Source of the DNA: Chloroflexota bacterium | GTDB lineage: Bacteria > Chloroflexota > Dehalococcoidia > JACPQK01 | Direction: 5' to 3' | Length of the DNA stretch: 47,347 bases | NCBI GenBank assembly: GCA_016190505.1 | Contig: JACPQM010000033.1 | Location: 1-47,347, forward strand | Part shown: positions 1 to 9,520 of the stretch, one piece after another | Layout of the letters: each line of letters starts with the position of its first letter | Numbering within the stretch: the stretch's first letter is position 1 | Notes under the pieces: model-generated | Database searches by the model: none | What the model saw: the letters and a program-made list of their open reading frames with translations, nothing else | What the model was told of the DNA's origin: nothing | Program-made: the position numbers and the translations under genes

Positions 1-283
1 AAGAACGCCTCGGGAGTGCTGCCCACCACCACCCTGAGATGCTTCGTCCCGACAAGCTGCGCACCTGACGGCCACCCTTGAGCGTCGGGACTCAGCATGA
101 CATGCTGATTGGCCGCAGCCTGCCCTTGCCAGCCGGTTCATCACTCTACATTGGGTCCCGACGCCTCGGGACCTATAAGACTCACAATGACGGGAAGGTT
201 GTGTCGCTTGTGTACTTTGCGCCAAGCTACAAGGGCCGAATCAGCGCGTAGGGTGAGTGTCGCGTAGCGGAACCCACCGCGAG
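1..283. other. Repeat-rich stretch without a convincing gene
   Basis: No convincing coding sequence is seen. The stretch holds hairpin-forming pieces such as GGTCCCGACGCCTCGGGACC near 154-173 and GTCCCGAC (about 48-55) facing GTCGGGAC (about 84-91). A tail resembling 'caatgacgggaagg' near 185-198 is like the 'gacggaaagg' and 'gacggaaggg' tails of the dispersed repeats near 21.1 kb and 40.6 kb. An ATG-started 49-codon frame at 102-251 runs through these repeats and is not called as a gene. Confidence 0.4.
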
Positions 284-310
284 CCCGTAGCCCGTCTTAC
301 GGGCTACGGG
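284..310. repeat. Palindromic hairpin at the 3' end of the MFS gene
   Basis: The 12-base arms CCCGTAGCCCGT and ACGGGCTACGGG flank a 3-base loop. The TAA stop codon of the minus-strand MFS gene (297-299) begins in the loop, so the last residues of that protein (Arg-Ser-Pro) are encoded by the repeat. It resembles the 'GGGCTAC' repeats beside the 3' ends of the genes at 13311 and 21228. It could act as a 3'-end stabilising hairpin, but no U-tract is visible. Confidence 0.7.
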
Positions 311-1574
311 GGGCGCGGTGGAGGGGGAGGACCAGGGCCATGCTGGCCAGGCAGAAGCCGGCGAAGAGCAGCAGGGTCGCCTGGTAGCTCCCGGTGGCGT
401 CCCGGAGGAACCCGCCCAGCACTGGGCCGGTGGCCGCCCCCAGGCTGATGATGGCGCCCATGGCCCCGGCGATGGTGCCAAAGGCCTTGCGGCCGAAGTA
501 CTCCCCGCGTATGGCGTAGAGCACGGTGGCCCCGCCGCCATAGGCGGGGGCATAGACCACCAGGGCCAGGGCGATGTGCCAGGGCTGGTGGGCCAGGGCC
601 AGGAGCAGCACGCCGGTGGCCATCTGGAGCATGCAGGCCGCGGTGACCAGCCGCTTGTCGAAATGGTCGGCCAGCCAGCCGAAGGCCAGGCGCCCCGGGA
701 CGCTGACCATGCCCATGAAGGCCTGGAAACCAGCGGCGGCCACCAGGGCGATCTTGAGGTCCGTAGCCATCAGCACCAGGTGGACGGTGATGCCGGTGCT
801 CACGATGTTGCGGAAGGCGAAGGCCAGGGCCATGAGCCAGAAGGTGGGGGTGTGCAGCGCCTGCCCCGCCGAGGCGGTGGCCTCGGCCACGGGTTGGGCG
901 GGGGATTGAGGGGGGGGCTGGGGGGCGCCATCGGGCAGGGCGCCGTAGCGCTCGGGGCGGTGGCGCATCAGGGCCGAGGCGGGCAGGCCCACCGCCAGGA
1001 AGGCCACGGCGCCGGCCAGCGCCCCCGCCCGCCAGCCGTGGACGTCCATGAGCCAGCCCAGCAGGGGAACTACCAGGCCGCTCAGGCCCACCCCGGACAT
1101 GGCGATGCCGGTGGCCAGGCCGCGGCGGCGGACGAACCAGTTGCCCACGGCAGTGAAGGGGGTCACGGTGTGGCCGATGCTCAGCCCGGTAGCGATGACC
1201 CCCACCAGCACCACGTAGAGCATGAGCAGGCTGTTGGTCCGGCTGAACCAGAAGAAGCCCAGGGCGGTGACCGCGCTGCCCGCGGCCATGGGCAGGCGCG
1301 GGCCGAAGCGGTCCGCCAGGTAGCCGCCGCCGATGTTGGCCAGGCTCTGCCAGGAGCGGGCCAGGGAGATGGCGCCGCCCAGGGCGGTCTTGCTCCAGCC
1401 AAACTCGGCGGCCAGCAGGGCGGAGAAGGTGCCGTAGCCGTAGTAGAAGAAGGCGCCGTCCAGCACGCTGGACAGGCCGGCCCCCAGGACCACCCACCAG
1501 CCGTAGAAGATGCGCGGCCAGCCGCCTGCGGCGGGCAGGGGTAGAGAACGGTTGGGGGCCGTGTCCCCCTTCAT
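297..1574 (-). CDS. MFS transporter (monocarboxylate/oxalate-type)
   Basis: This is a 425-residue integral membrane transporter of the major facilitator superfamily. About 12 hydrophobic segments are visible, beginning with the family-typical 'RIFYGWWVVLGAG' at the first helix. A loop containing 'RRRGLATGIAMSGVGLSG' after helix 4 is characteristic of the monocarboxylate/oxalate-formate group, and 'GRLAFGWLADHFDKR' is the cytoplasmic loop signature of the second half. The substrate cannot be read from sequence; an organic acid is a family-based guess. The ATG at 1574 is uncertain: it lies in the loop of an inverted repeat (CCCCCTT-ATG-AAGGGGG) and has no Shine-Dalgarno sequence, so the true start may be a little downstream, close to the first helix. 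The 3' end is formed by a palindromic repeat. It follows the uncharacterised gene at 1635 on the same strand. Confidence 0.8.
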   Translation of the reverse strand: MKGDTAPNRSLPLPAAGGWPRIFYGWWVVLGAGLSSVLDGAFFYYGYGTFSALLAAEFGWSKTALGGAISLARSWQSLANIGGGYLADRFGPRLPMAAGSAVTALGFFWFSRTNSLLMLYVVLVGVIATGLSIGHTVTPFTAVGNWFVRRRGLATGIAMSGVGLSGLVVPLLGWLMDVHGWRAGALAGAVAFLAVGLPASALMRHRPERYGALPDGAPQPPPQSPAQPVAEATASAGQALHTPTFWLMALAFAFRNIVSTGITVHLVLMATDLKIALVAAAGFQAFMGMVSVPGRLAFGWLADHFDKRLVTAACMLQMATGVLLLALAHQPWHIALALVVYAPAYGGGATVLYAIRGEYFGRKAFGTIAGAMGAIISLGAATGPVLGGFLRDATGSYQATLLLFAGFCLASMALVLPLHRAPRSP

Positions 1575-1634
1575 AAGGGGGACTATAGGGGGTGAGGGCA
1601 GAGGCGTCAAGACAGGGCGGGGTAACCACAAGGG

Positions 1635-2330
1635 TTACCCGTACGGGCGGGCCATCACGGAATGGCCCCGCTGGCGCCAGTAGTCCAGGCCCTTCTTGGT
1701 ATCGCTGGCCAGCCTGGCCTTCTCGGAGGTGCGTACCCGGAGCTTGAACAGCCAGTAGGTGAACTCCTTGCGTTCGGTATGGCCCGCCCGCCCTGCCTCC
1801 TCGTGGAAGCGGTGGAGCAGCTCCCGGTAGCCCGCGCCGTAGACGCGACGGCACAGCTCGTCGGGGAGGGATGCCCCGCGACGGCACTGGGAGTGCCACT
1901 CCTTCTGCACCTCTTCCGCAGTGGCCAGCACCAGACACCGCTCGATGACCACTCCGTACAGGTAGTTCAGATACCCGTGGTACTTGGCCAGGCCCAGGAG
2001 CTGCTTCATCTCCTCGGTGGGAATGTCCACCGGGGGCAGGCCCACAGTCAGGAAGGCCTCGACCTCCGACTTCGGCAGCAGGCCGTTCACGGCGGCGCAC
2101 AGGCGCTCGCCCAGGGCCTGCCAGTCGAAGGCCTCCTGGGCCACCATGTAGCGCTGGCGGGCGCCGTCCAGCTCCTCCTCGCACCGGCTCCACATGCCCA
2201 TGGAGCCCAGCAGGGCGGGGAACCAGTGCTGCCCCGAGGCCACGGCCTCCCGAAGGTGGCGGATAGCCGCCTCCTCGGGGGAGGGCTGGGGGACTGGAGG
2301 CGTTGAGCGTGTGCTCATCTCCTCCATCAT
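1635..2330 (-). CDS. Uncharacterised soluble protein
   Basis: The 231-residue product is not recognised. It has a Pro-rich N-terminus, then a mostly helical, charged body with no signal peptide or membrane segment. Several short cysteine-containing stretches ('MWSRCEEEL', 'VIERCLVLA', 'HSQCRRG') are present without a clear metal-binding pattern. The C-terminus is basic and ends near 'YWRQRGHSVMARPYG'. The start lies within ATG-ATG at 2325-2330 or an in-frame ATG at 2318. The stop of polX at 2336 is only a few bases upstream, so the gene is probably co-transcribed with and translationally coupled to polX. Codon use and composition match the neighbours, which supports a real gene, but no function can be assigned. 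Confidence 0.7.
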   Translation of the reverse strand: MMEEMSTRSTPPVPQPSPEEAAIRHLREAVASGQHWFPALLGSMGMWSRCEEELDGARQRYMVAQEAFDWQALGERLCAAVNGLLPKSEVEAFLTVGLPPVDIPTEEMKQLLGLAKYHGYLNYLYGVVIERCLVLATAEEVQKEWHSQCRRGASLPDELCRRVYGAGYRELLHRFHEEAGRAGHTERKEFTYWLFKLRVRTSEKARLASDTKKGLDYWRQRGHSVMARPYG

Positions 2331-2335
2331 AGCAT

Positions 2336-4051
2336 TCAAAGGCGTAGCCGGGCCAGGAACTCGGGCAGGGGGCGGGTGTTCAGGATGTCCTCGGGGCGAC
2401 ACCAGGCCCGCCGGGCCACCCCCACGCCGTAGCTCATGAACTCCAACTGGTCGGGGCTGTGGGAGTCGGTGGAGATGACCAGCTTGACCCCCAGGTCCCG
2501 GGCGCGGCGGGCGTGCACGTCTTTGAGGTCCAGCCTGGGGGGCATGGCGTTGATCTCCAGGGCAGTGCCCGTCTCCAGGGCCGCCTGGAAGACAGCTTCC
2601 AGGTCAATGTCCACCGGGTCGCGCTCGCCCAGCAGGCGGCAGGTGGGGTGGGCCACGATGTCCACATGGGGGCTGCGCATGGCAGCCATGACCCGCGCCG
2701 TCATCCTGTCCCGGTCCTGGCCCATGGCGGAGTGGACCGCAGCCACCACCACGTCCGACTGGGCCATAAGCTCGTCGGGGCAGTCCAGGCTGCCGTCGGC
2801 CCGGATGTCCACCTCCATGCCGGAGAGGATGCGGATGCCCGGGAGCCGCTGGTCCAGCGCCCGGAGCTCGGCCAGTTGCTGGCGGCGGCGCTCCTCGTTC
2901 AGCCCGTGGGCGATACCCCGGCCCGCCGAGTGGTCGGTCAGGGCCACGTACTGATAGCCCCGGCGCTGGGCGGCCAGGGCCATTTCCTCCAGGCTGGCGT
3001 GGCCATCGCTCCAGTTGGAGTGGACGTGGAGGTCGCCGGCGATGTCGCCCAGCTCCACCAGGCGGGGTAGCCGCCCCGCCTCAGCCAGCTCCACCTCGGT
3101 GGTGCCTTCCCTCAGCTCGGGAGGTATGTACTGAAGGCCCAGGCGCTGGTAAAAGGCCTCCTCGGTGGCGAGCTTCTCCAGCTCCTGGGTGTCGAGGTGG
3201 GTGATGCCGTACTCGCTGAGACTCAGCCCCTTCCGGTTTGCCCATTCGCGGAGCATGATGTTGTGCTGTTTGCTGCCGGTGAAGTACTGGATCAGCGAGC
3301 CGAAACTGTCCGGCTCCACCAGCCGCAGGTCCACCTGGAGGCCGCCGTCCACCAGCACGCTGACCTTCTTGGGGCCCTGGACCAGGACCTGGCGCACCAG
3401 GGGCAGGCGGGCAAAGGCGTCCAGCACACGGGCCGGGTCCTCAGCGGTGCCCATGAGGTCAACGTCGCCCACGGTCTCCGCCAGGCGGCGCAGGCTGCCG
3501 GCAGGGGCCAGGGTATACAGGCCCGGCGTCCCCCGGAGAGCGGCCATGATGCCCTCCACCACGGGCAGGGCCTGGCCCAGGGGGATGCGCTGGTCCTTGC
3601 GCCGCAGCGACTGGATGCTTTTCAGGATCTTCTCCGCCGTCTTCTCACCCAGCCGTGGCAGGGCGGCCACCTGGCCGGCCAGGATGGCCTGCTCCAGGGC
3701 ATCCACACTGGTAATGCCCAGCTCCTTGTGAAGGCGGGCGGCGATTCGAGGCCCAACGGTGGGCACCTCCATCAGCTTCAACACACCATCGGGGAACTCG
3801 GCGCGCAGCTTCTCGTAGTATTCCAGCCTGCCCGTGTCCACCAGCTCCTGGATCTTCCTGGCGATGGCCTCGCCCACGCCGGGCACGGTGCGGAGCTTGT
3901 CCTCACGGGAGAGCTGGGCGATGTCCTGGGGCAAGTGGTCAATGGCCTGAGCGGCGCGACGATAGGCCCGCACCTTGAAGGAGATTTCCCCCTTTACCTC
4001 CAGCAAGTCGGCGATATTCTCGAAGACCTCGGCCACCTGCCGGTTGTTCAT
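2336..4051 (-). CDS. polX: Bacterial DNA polymerase X with PHP domain
   Basis: This is a 571-residue family X DNA polymerase, the usual bacterial length, expected to act in gap-filling base-excision repair. The N-terminus 'NNRQVAEVFENIADLLEVKG' and helix-hairpin-helix motifs ('VPGVGEAIARKI', 'VPTVGPRIAARLHKELG') form the 8-kDa-like and fingers regions. The nucleotidyltransferase motif GSLRRLAETVGDVD at residues 185-198 supplies the two catalytic aspartates. The C-terminal PHP domain (from about residue 335) carries the metal ligands DLHVHSNWSDG, ALTDHS, GMEVDI, AVHSAMG, AHPTCR and STDSHS, consistent with 3'-5' exonuclease/phosphoesterase activity. The ATG at 4051 is preferred over an upstream in-frame ATG at 4069 because the protein then begins with the family-typical sequence. 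Confidence 0.95.
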   Translation of the reverse strand: MNNRQVAEVFENIADLLEVKGEISFKVRAYRRAAQAIDHLPQDIAQLSREDKLRTVPGVGEAIARKIQELVDTGRLEYYEKLRAEFPDGVLKLMEVPTVGPRIAARLHKELGITSVDALEQAILAGQVAALPRLGEKTAEKILKSIQSLRRKDQRIPLGQALPVVEGIMAALRGTPGLYTLAPAGSLRRLAETVGDVDLMGTAEDPARVLDAFARLPLVRQVLVQGPKKVSVLVDGGLQVDLRLVEPDSFGSLIQYFTGSKQHNIMLREWANRKGLSLSEYGITHLDTQELEKLATEEAFYQRLGLQYIPPELREGTTEVELAEAGRLPRLVELGDIAGDLHVHSNWSDGHASLEEMALAAQRRGYQYVALTDHSAGRGIAHGLNEERRRQQLAELRALDQRLPGIRILSGMEVDIRADGSLDCPDELMAQSDVVVAAVHSAMGQDRDRMTARVMAAMRSPHVDIVAHPTCRLLGERDPVDIDLEAVFQAALETGTALEINAMPPRLDLKDVHARRARDLGVKLVISTDSHSPDQLEFMSYGVGVARRAWCRPEDILNTRPLPEFLARLRL

Positions 4052-4159
4052 GGCCTCACCCCACCTCACCCACTATTGTAGCCGAGGGCGGCCAATACTG
4101 TAGGGGCGTGCCCTTGTGGCTGCCCTTCCCGCGTTGTGCCCGTTGCGGGGAAATGTACG

Positions 4160-4518
4160 CTACAAGAGGTACAGCTCCATGGGCTTGAGCTTGCCGGATA
4201 CGGGATCAACCTCCAGGCCCATCTGTTCCAACGTGGTCACCCCAAGCAGGGCAGGGGCACCTTTCTTGCCGAATATGACAGTGGTCCCTACTTCTATCCC
4301 CTGTACCTCGATGTAGGCATCTCCTAGGTCAAAGGTCTCTGCCTGGCCATTGGCCAGCCGGAGCTTCCGTTGACCCTTGGGTCTTATGCCGAGACCATCC
4401 AGCACTGGGGCAGGAATCACGGACCACATGGCGCCAGTATCCACGATGAACTCGACCTCTTGCCAGCGGTCGGGGACCAGGCGCGCGCTGACTTTGCCCT
4501 TCACGCGTATGTAGCCCA

Positions 4519-4519
<1 letters not shown>
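4160..4519 (-). CDS. Retropepsin-like (clan AA) aspartic protease
   Basis: A 119-residue single-domain aspartyl protease-like protein. The catalytic motif 'FIVDTGAMWSVIPAPVL' (DTGA with the hydrophobic-hydrophobic-Pro that follows) lies near residue 27. The second hallmark 'PALLGVTTLEQMGLEVDP' near residue 90 corresponds to the conserved G-V/T-L region before the C-terminal strand. As in retropepsins, one DTG per chain implies a homodimer. The start ATG overlaps the secA stop as TGATG (4517-4521), so translation is probably coupled to secA. Its role is not known; small bacterial proteins of this type often lie beside unrelated housekeeping genes. Confidence 0.8.
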
Positions 4520-7137
<2,618 letters not shown>

Positions 7138-7142
7138 AGTAG

Positions 7143-7406
7143 CTAGTTCCTGTAAACCTCTTTTCGGTGCCCGATAGCCAGGACTACCACGGCAGAAGAA
7201 GCCGCGTCCACCAAGTAGACTATCCTCAGGTCACCTACCCGTGCTCTGTACTGCCCGGAAAGCTCGCCTTTCAGTTCGCCTATTCCTACGCCGGAATAGG
7301 GGTTCGCTTGAATCTGCCCCAGTTTAGCTTCCACCCTGTTTCGCATTCTTGCGTCAAGTCTGTCCAGCACTCGTCGCGCATTTCGGTGAAGTACTAGACT
7401 GAACAC
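7143..7406 (-). CDS. RelE/ParE-family toxin-like protein
   Basis: An 87-residue basic protein matching the RelE/ParE toxin fold: '[26 protein letters not shown]' (helices 1-2), '[33 protein letters not shown]' (the L-x-G-x-Y-R-x-R-x-G-x-x-R-I-x-Y signature) and the C-terminal '[13 protein letters not shown]' with conserved His-Arg-x-x-x-Tyr. RelE members cleave mRNA on the ribosome; ParE members poison gyrase. The start is GTG at 7406, only 3 bases after the preceding gene, whose C-terminus looks antitoxin-like. It lies 6 bp upstream of secA, an unusual place for a toxin because its transcript would run into an essential gene. Confidence 0.85.
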   Translation of the reverse strand: MFSLVLHRNARRVLDRLDARMRNRVEAKLGQIQANPYSGVGIGELKGELSGQYRARVGDLRIVYLVDAASSAVVVLAIGHRKEVYRN

Positions 7407-7409
7407 AGC

Positions 7410-7856
7410 TTAAGCTTTCCAGGGGATGAAATTCTCCCTCCTCCCGACCTCGTAGTCCTTCCTCGCTTCTCTGATTTGAGCCATCAGTTCCGGGCTCTCC
7501 AGGATCTCCTGGGTGGCTTCCTCTTGCTCCTGAAGGCGCTTCCAAATGGCGAGTGCCAGATCCATGAACAGCCAATACTTCTCCTTGGTCCCATTGGGTG
7601 AGGCAACATTACTCCCGTCTGGCGAGGTTTCAATCAACATGTTGAACAAGTCCCGCGCCGCCGGATGCTCGAACTGAGCCCCAGTACCAGACATCTCGTG
7701 GGCCGCTGCGGCCACTGCCAAGGCGCTGCGCTCCCGGACGATGTCAATGAACCTGCCCAGGGCATCAAGCTCTGCATCGCTTAATCTCTCAAAGAAGGCC
7801 AGAGCCTTCTGTCTTCGCCTGACCAAGCGACGATAATCTTTCATCGCGGTTCTCAT
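7410..7856 (-). CDS. Antitoxin-like protein with unrecognised N-terminal extension
   Basis: The 148-residue product is not recognised over its first 110 residues, which are helical and charged (for example 'FFERLSDAELDALGRFIDIV'). The last 35 residues, 'EILESPELMAQIREARKDY' followed by a Gly-Arg-Arg stretch ending in Phe-Ile-Pro-Trp, resemble the C-terminal toxin-binding tails of antitoxins that precede RelE-type toxins. The toxin gene starts 3 bases after this stop. A strong Shine-Dalgarno (AAGGAGGTG) precedes the ATG at 7856, and the start overlaps the stop of the truncated nucleotidyltransferase as ATGA. It may be the cognate antitoxin with an enlarged N-terminal domain. This is an inference from position and tail pattern; antitoxins are normally 70-90 residues. 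Confidence 0.55.
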   Translation of the reverse strand: MRTAMKDYRRLVRRRQKALAFFERLSDAELDALGRFIDIVRERSALAVAAAAHEMSGTGAQFEHPAARDLFNMLIETSPDGSNVASPNGTKEKYWLFMDLALAIWKRLQEQEEATQEILESPELMAQIREARKDYEVGRRENFIPWKA

Positions 7857-8089
7857 CTTCCCTCACCTCCTTGAGATGCCCGCTGGTAAAGCACTTTCCC
7901 CTCCTCCAGGGCGTGAAGCAGGGCCGGGTTGCCTCGCTGCTTCATGTCCCGGAACTCGGCTGGCGTCAGGCCCAAGGGTTCCAGAGGCAACCGCCACCTG
8001 TTGAACTGTTGAAGCACAGGGATCCGGTCCAGGTACGGCTCCTTGAAATCCGCCACTACCAGTATATCCACATCGGACGCTTCGTTCAC
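7853..8089 (-). pseudogene. N-terminally truncated nucleotidyltransferase remnant
   Basis: The readable frame (GTG at 8089) encodes 78 residues beginning 'NEASDVDILVV', which is the DxD catalytic motif of the minimal nucleotidyltransferase (MNT/pol beta) family. The helix and GS[RY] motif that should lie about 12-15 residues before it are missing. Upstream in frame are only five codons (reading Arg-Gly-Gly-Asp-Val) after a TAA at 8102-8104, and the 3' end of prs lies immediately beyond. The C-terminal half, through 'LHALEEGKVLYQRA', looks intact. Without the GS motif the product should be catalytically dead. It is either a decayed gene retained because its stop is coupled (ATGA) to the next gene, or a repurposed small protein. 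Confidence 0.6.
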
Positions 8090-8111
8090 GTCGCCCCCTC
8101 GTTATAGGGCG

Positions 8112-9074
8112 TCATGTCCCGACCGCAGCCTTCTCTTCAAACATGGCACCCACCGACAGGCCCAGGTGGATGCGTCGGATGGCCTCCCCCAACAGTGAGG
8201 CGATAGACAGTACGGTGATCTTCGGTGCATCCTTGGCTTTGGCCACGGAGATGGTGTCGGTGACCACGACTCCCTTTATGGGGCAGGCAGCGATGCGCTG
8301 GATGGCCGGACCCGAGAAGACCGGGTGGGTGGCGCAGGCGTAGACCTCCGACGCCCCTGCCTCTTGCAGGGTCTCGATGGCGCTAACCAGCGAGCCGCCG
8401 GTGTCAATCTCATCATCCACGGTCAATGCCTGCATTCCTGCCACGTCGCCGATGACGTTCAGGGTCTCGGTGGCGTCCTGGTTGCCGACGCGGCGCTTCT
8501 CTATGATGGCCAGTGGGGCATGCAGCCGGGCTGCCAGGTCCCGGGCGCGCTTGGTGATTCCCACGTCGGTGGCCACCACCACCAGGTTGTCTACCCCCTT
8601 CTCCTGCCAGTAGCCCGCCAGCAAGGGCAAGGCAGTAAGCTCGTCCACGGGGATGTTGAAGAACCCCTGGATCTGCGGCGCGTGCAGGTCCACCGTCAGT
8701 ACACGGTGGGCGCCGGCCACAGTAATCAAGTCGGCCACCAGCCGGGCGGTGATGGGTACCCGGGGCTGGTCCTTTTTATCGGTGCGCCCGTATCCATAGT
8801 AGGGCACCACCGCGGTAATGCGCCGGGCCGACGCCCGCTTCACCGCGTCTATCATGATGAGCAGCTCCATGAGGCTGTCGTTCACCGGAGAGGCGATGGG
8901 CTGCACGACAAACACGTCGCATTCCCGCACGTTCTCCAGGATGCGAGCGAACGTGTTCTCGTTGCTGAACTTGAACACCTCGGACTGGCCCAGGGGGATG
9001 TCCAGGTAGTCGCAGATGTGCTGGGCCAGGGGGCGGTTAGTGTTGCCGGAAAAGACCTTCAGTTCGCCGGCCAT
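8112..9074 (-). CDS. prs: Ribose-phosphate pyrophosphokinase (PRPP synthetase)
   Basis: A 320-residue cytoplasmic enzyme making PRPP from ribose 5-phosphate and ATP for nucleotide, His and Trp synthesis. It has the N-terminal 'KVFSGNTNRPLAQHICDYL', 'NVRECDVFVVQPIASPVNDSL' (flexible-loop and PPi-binding region), 'VVPYYGYGRTDKKDQPR', the divalent-cation site 'LTVDLHAPQIQGFF' and the PRPP-binding loop 'LTVDDEIDTGGSLVSA'. Length is typical. The last motif is slightly unusual (DDEIDTGGS rather than the commoner DDMIDTAGT). The start is ATG at 9074, four bases after the stop of a 31-codon small ORF, so translation is likely coupled to it. A good promoter lies at 9217-9246. Confidence 0.96.
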   Translation of the reverse strand: MAGELKVFSGNTNRPLAQHICDYLDIPLGQSEVFKFSNENTFARILENVRECDVFVVQPIASPVNDSLMELLIMIDAVKRASARRITAVVPYYGYGRTDKKDQPRVPITARLVADLITVAGAHRVLTVDLHAPQIQGFFNIPVDELTALPLLAGYWQEKGVDNLVVVATDVGITKRARDLAARLHAPLAIIEKRRVGNQDATETLNVIGDVAGMQALTVDDEIDTGGSLVSAIETLQEAGASEVYACATHPVFSGPAIQRIAACPIKGVVVTDTISVAKAKDAPKITVLSIASLLGEAIRRIHLGLSVGAMFEEKAAVGT

Positions 9075-9078
9075 GCTG

Positions 9079-9174
9079 CTACTTCCCCTGGCACAATGCG
9101 GACCGCTCGTCCTCGGAGACGGCCACGTCTTCCCTGTGGTCCAGGCACGCTACGGCAATGGTCTCGGACTGCAT
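9079..9174 (-). CDS. 31-codon small ORF just upstream of prs
   Basis: A short frame encodes 31 residues, beginning MQSETIAVACLDHRED and ending in Cys-Gln-Gly-Lys. It has a near-ideal Shine-Dalgarno (AAGGAG) five bases before the ATG, lies downstream of a good promoter, and its TAG stop is four bases before the prs ATG, which itself has only a weak ribosome site. The product is acidic and has two cysteines. This arrangement suggests a coupling or leader peptide for prs. No homologue is recognised. It is too short for codon statistics, so confidence is moderate. Confidence 0.5.
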   Translation of the reverse strand: MQSETIAVACLDHREDVAVSEDERSALCQGK

Positions 9175-9216
9175 TGCGCTCCTTTCAGAGATCGGCCCTG
9201 TTTCACCAGTCACAGC

Positions 9217-9246
9217 ATTCTAGGCTCGGTGCGCTGGGGGCGTCAA
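9217..9246 (-). promoter_or_regulatory. Sigma-A-type promoter for the prs operon
   Basis: On the minus strand, -35 TTGACG (9241-9246) and -10 TAGAAT (9217-9222) are separated by 18 bp. The predicted start lies about 35 bases upstream of the small-ORF ATG at 9174. Both boxes match consensus at five of six positions. Confidence 0.7.
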
Positions 9247-9367
9247 GGCGGGCACACCTGACCTACGCTCACTGGACCCATGGCGCCACAGGGCGTACCA
9301 ACGGGCGCCAGACCAGTTGCAGCAGGACCACCAGCATTTGCCTGCAACAGGCTGGGAGGAGAGGGCT

Positions 9368-9508
9368 CTACGGGCGGTTTGGGGCGTGTTTCTTCGGCTT
9401 GCTGGGGGCCTTGGATAACCTGGCCTGCTTCAACAACGCCAACTGAGCCCTAATATCGAAGAGGTTAAGCTCCGCAGGAGGGTGAGCGCAGGTTTTCCGT
9501 CTGCCCAT
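9368..9508 (-). CDS. 46-codon basic small ORF downstream of the Ntn-hydrolase gene
   Basis: The frame runs from ATG at 9508 to TAG at 9368-9370 and encodes 46 residues: a basic N-terminus (MGRRKTCAHPPAELN), a short amphipathic helix (LFDIRAQLALLKQARL) and a Lys/Pro-rich tail (SKAPSKPKKHAPNRP). An AAGGAG Shine-Dalgarno lies eight bases before the ATG, partly overlapping the TAA stop of the upstream hydrolase gene, so the two appear to be an operon. No family is recognised. The basic tail could bind nucleic acid or act as a partner of the hydrolase, but there is no direct evidence for either. Confidence 0.5.
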   Translation of the reverse strand: MGRRKTCAHPPAELNLFDIRAQLALLKQARLSKAPSKPKKHAPNRP

Positions 9509-9520
9509 AGCTGACGCTCC

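Noticed and set aside
102..251. A 49-codon plus-strand frame ending 'VYFAPSYKGRISA'
   Set aside because: It runs through dispersed repeat sequence, has only a weak ribosome site, and resembles no family; the natural-looking tail is not enough to call a gene.
318..1544. A long plus-strand open frame opposite the MFS gene
   Set aside because: It is very rich in Gly, Ala, Gln and His without domains, typical of the antisense of a high-GC gene; the minus-strand frame has clear transporter motifs.
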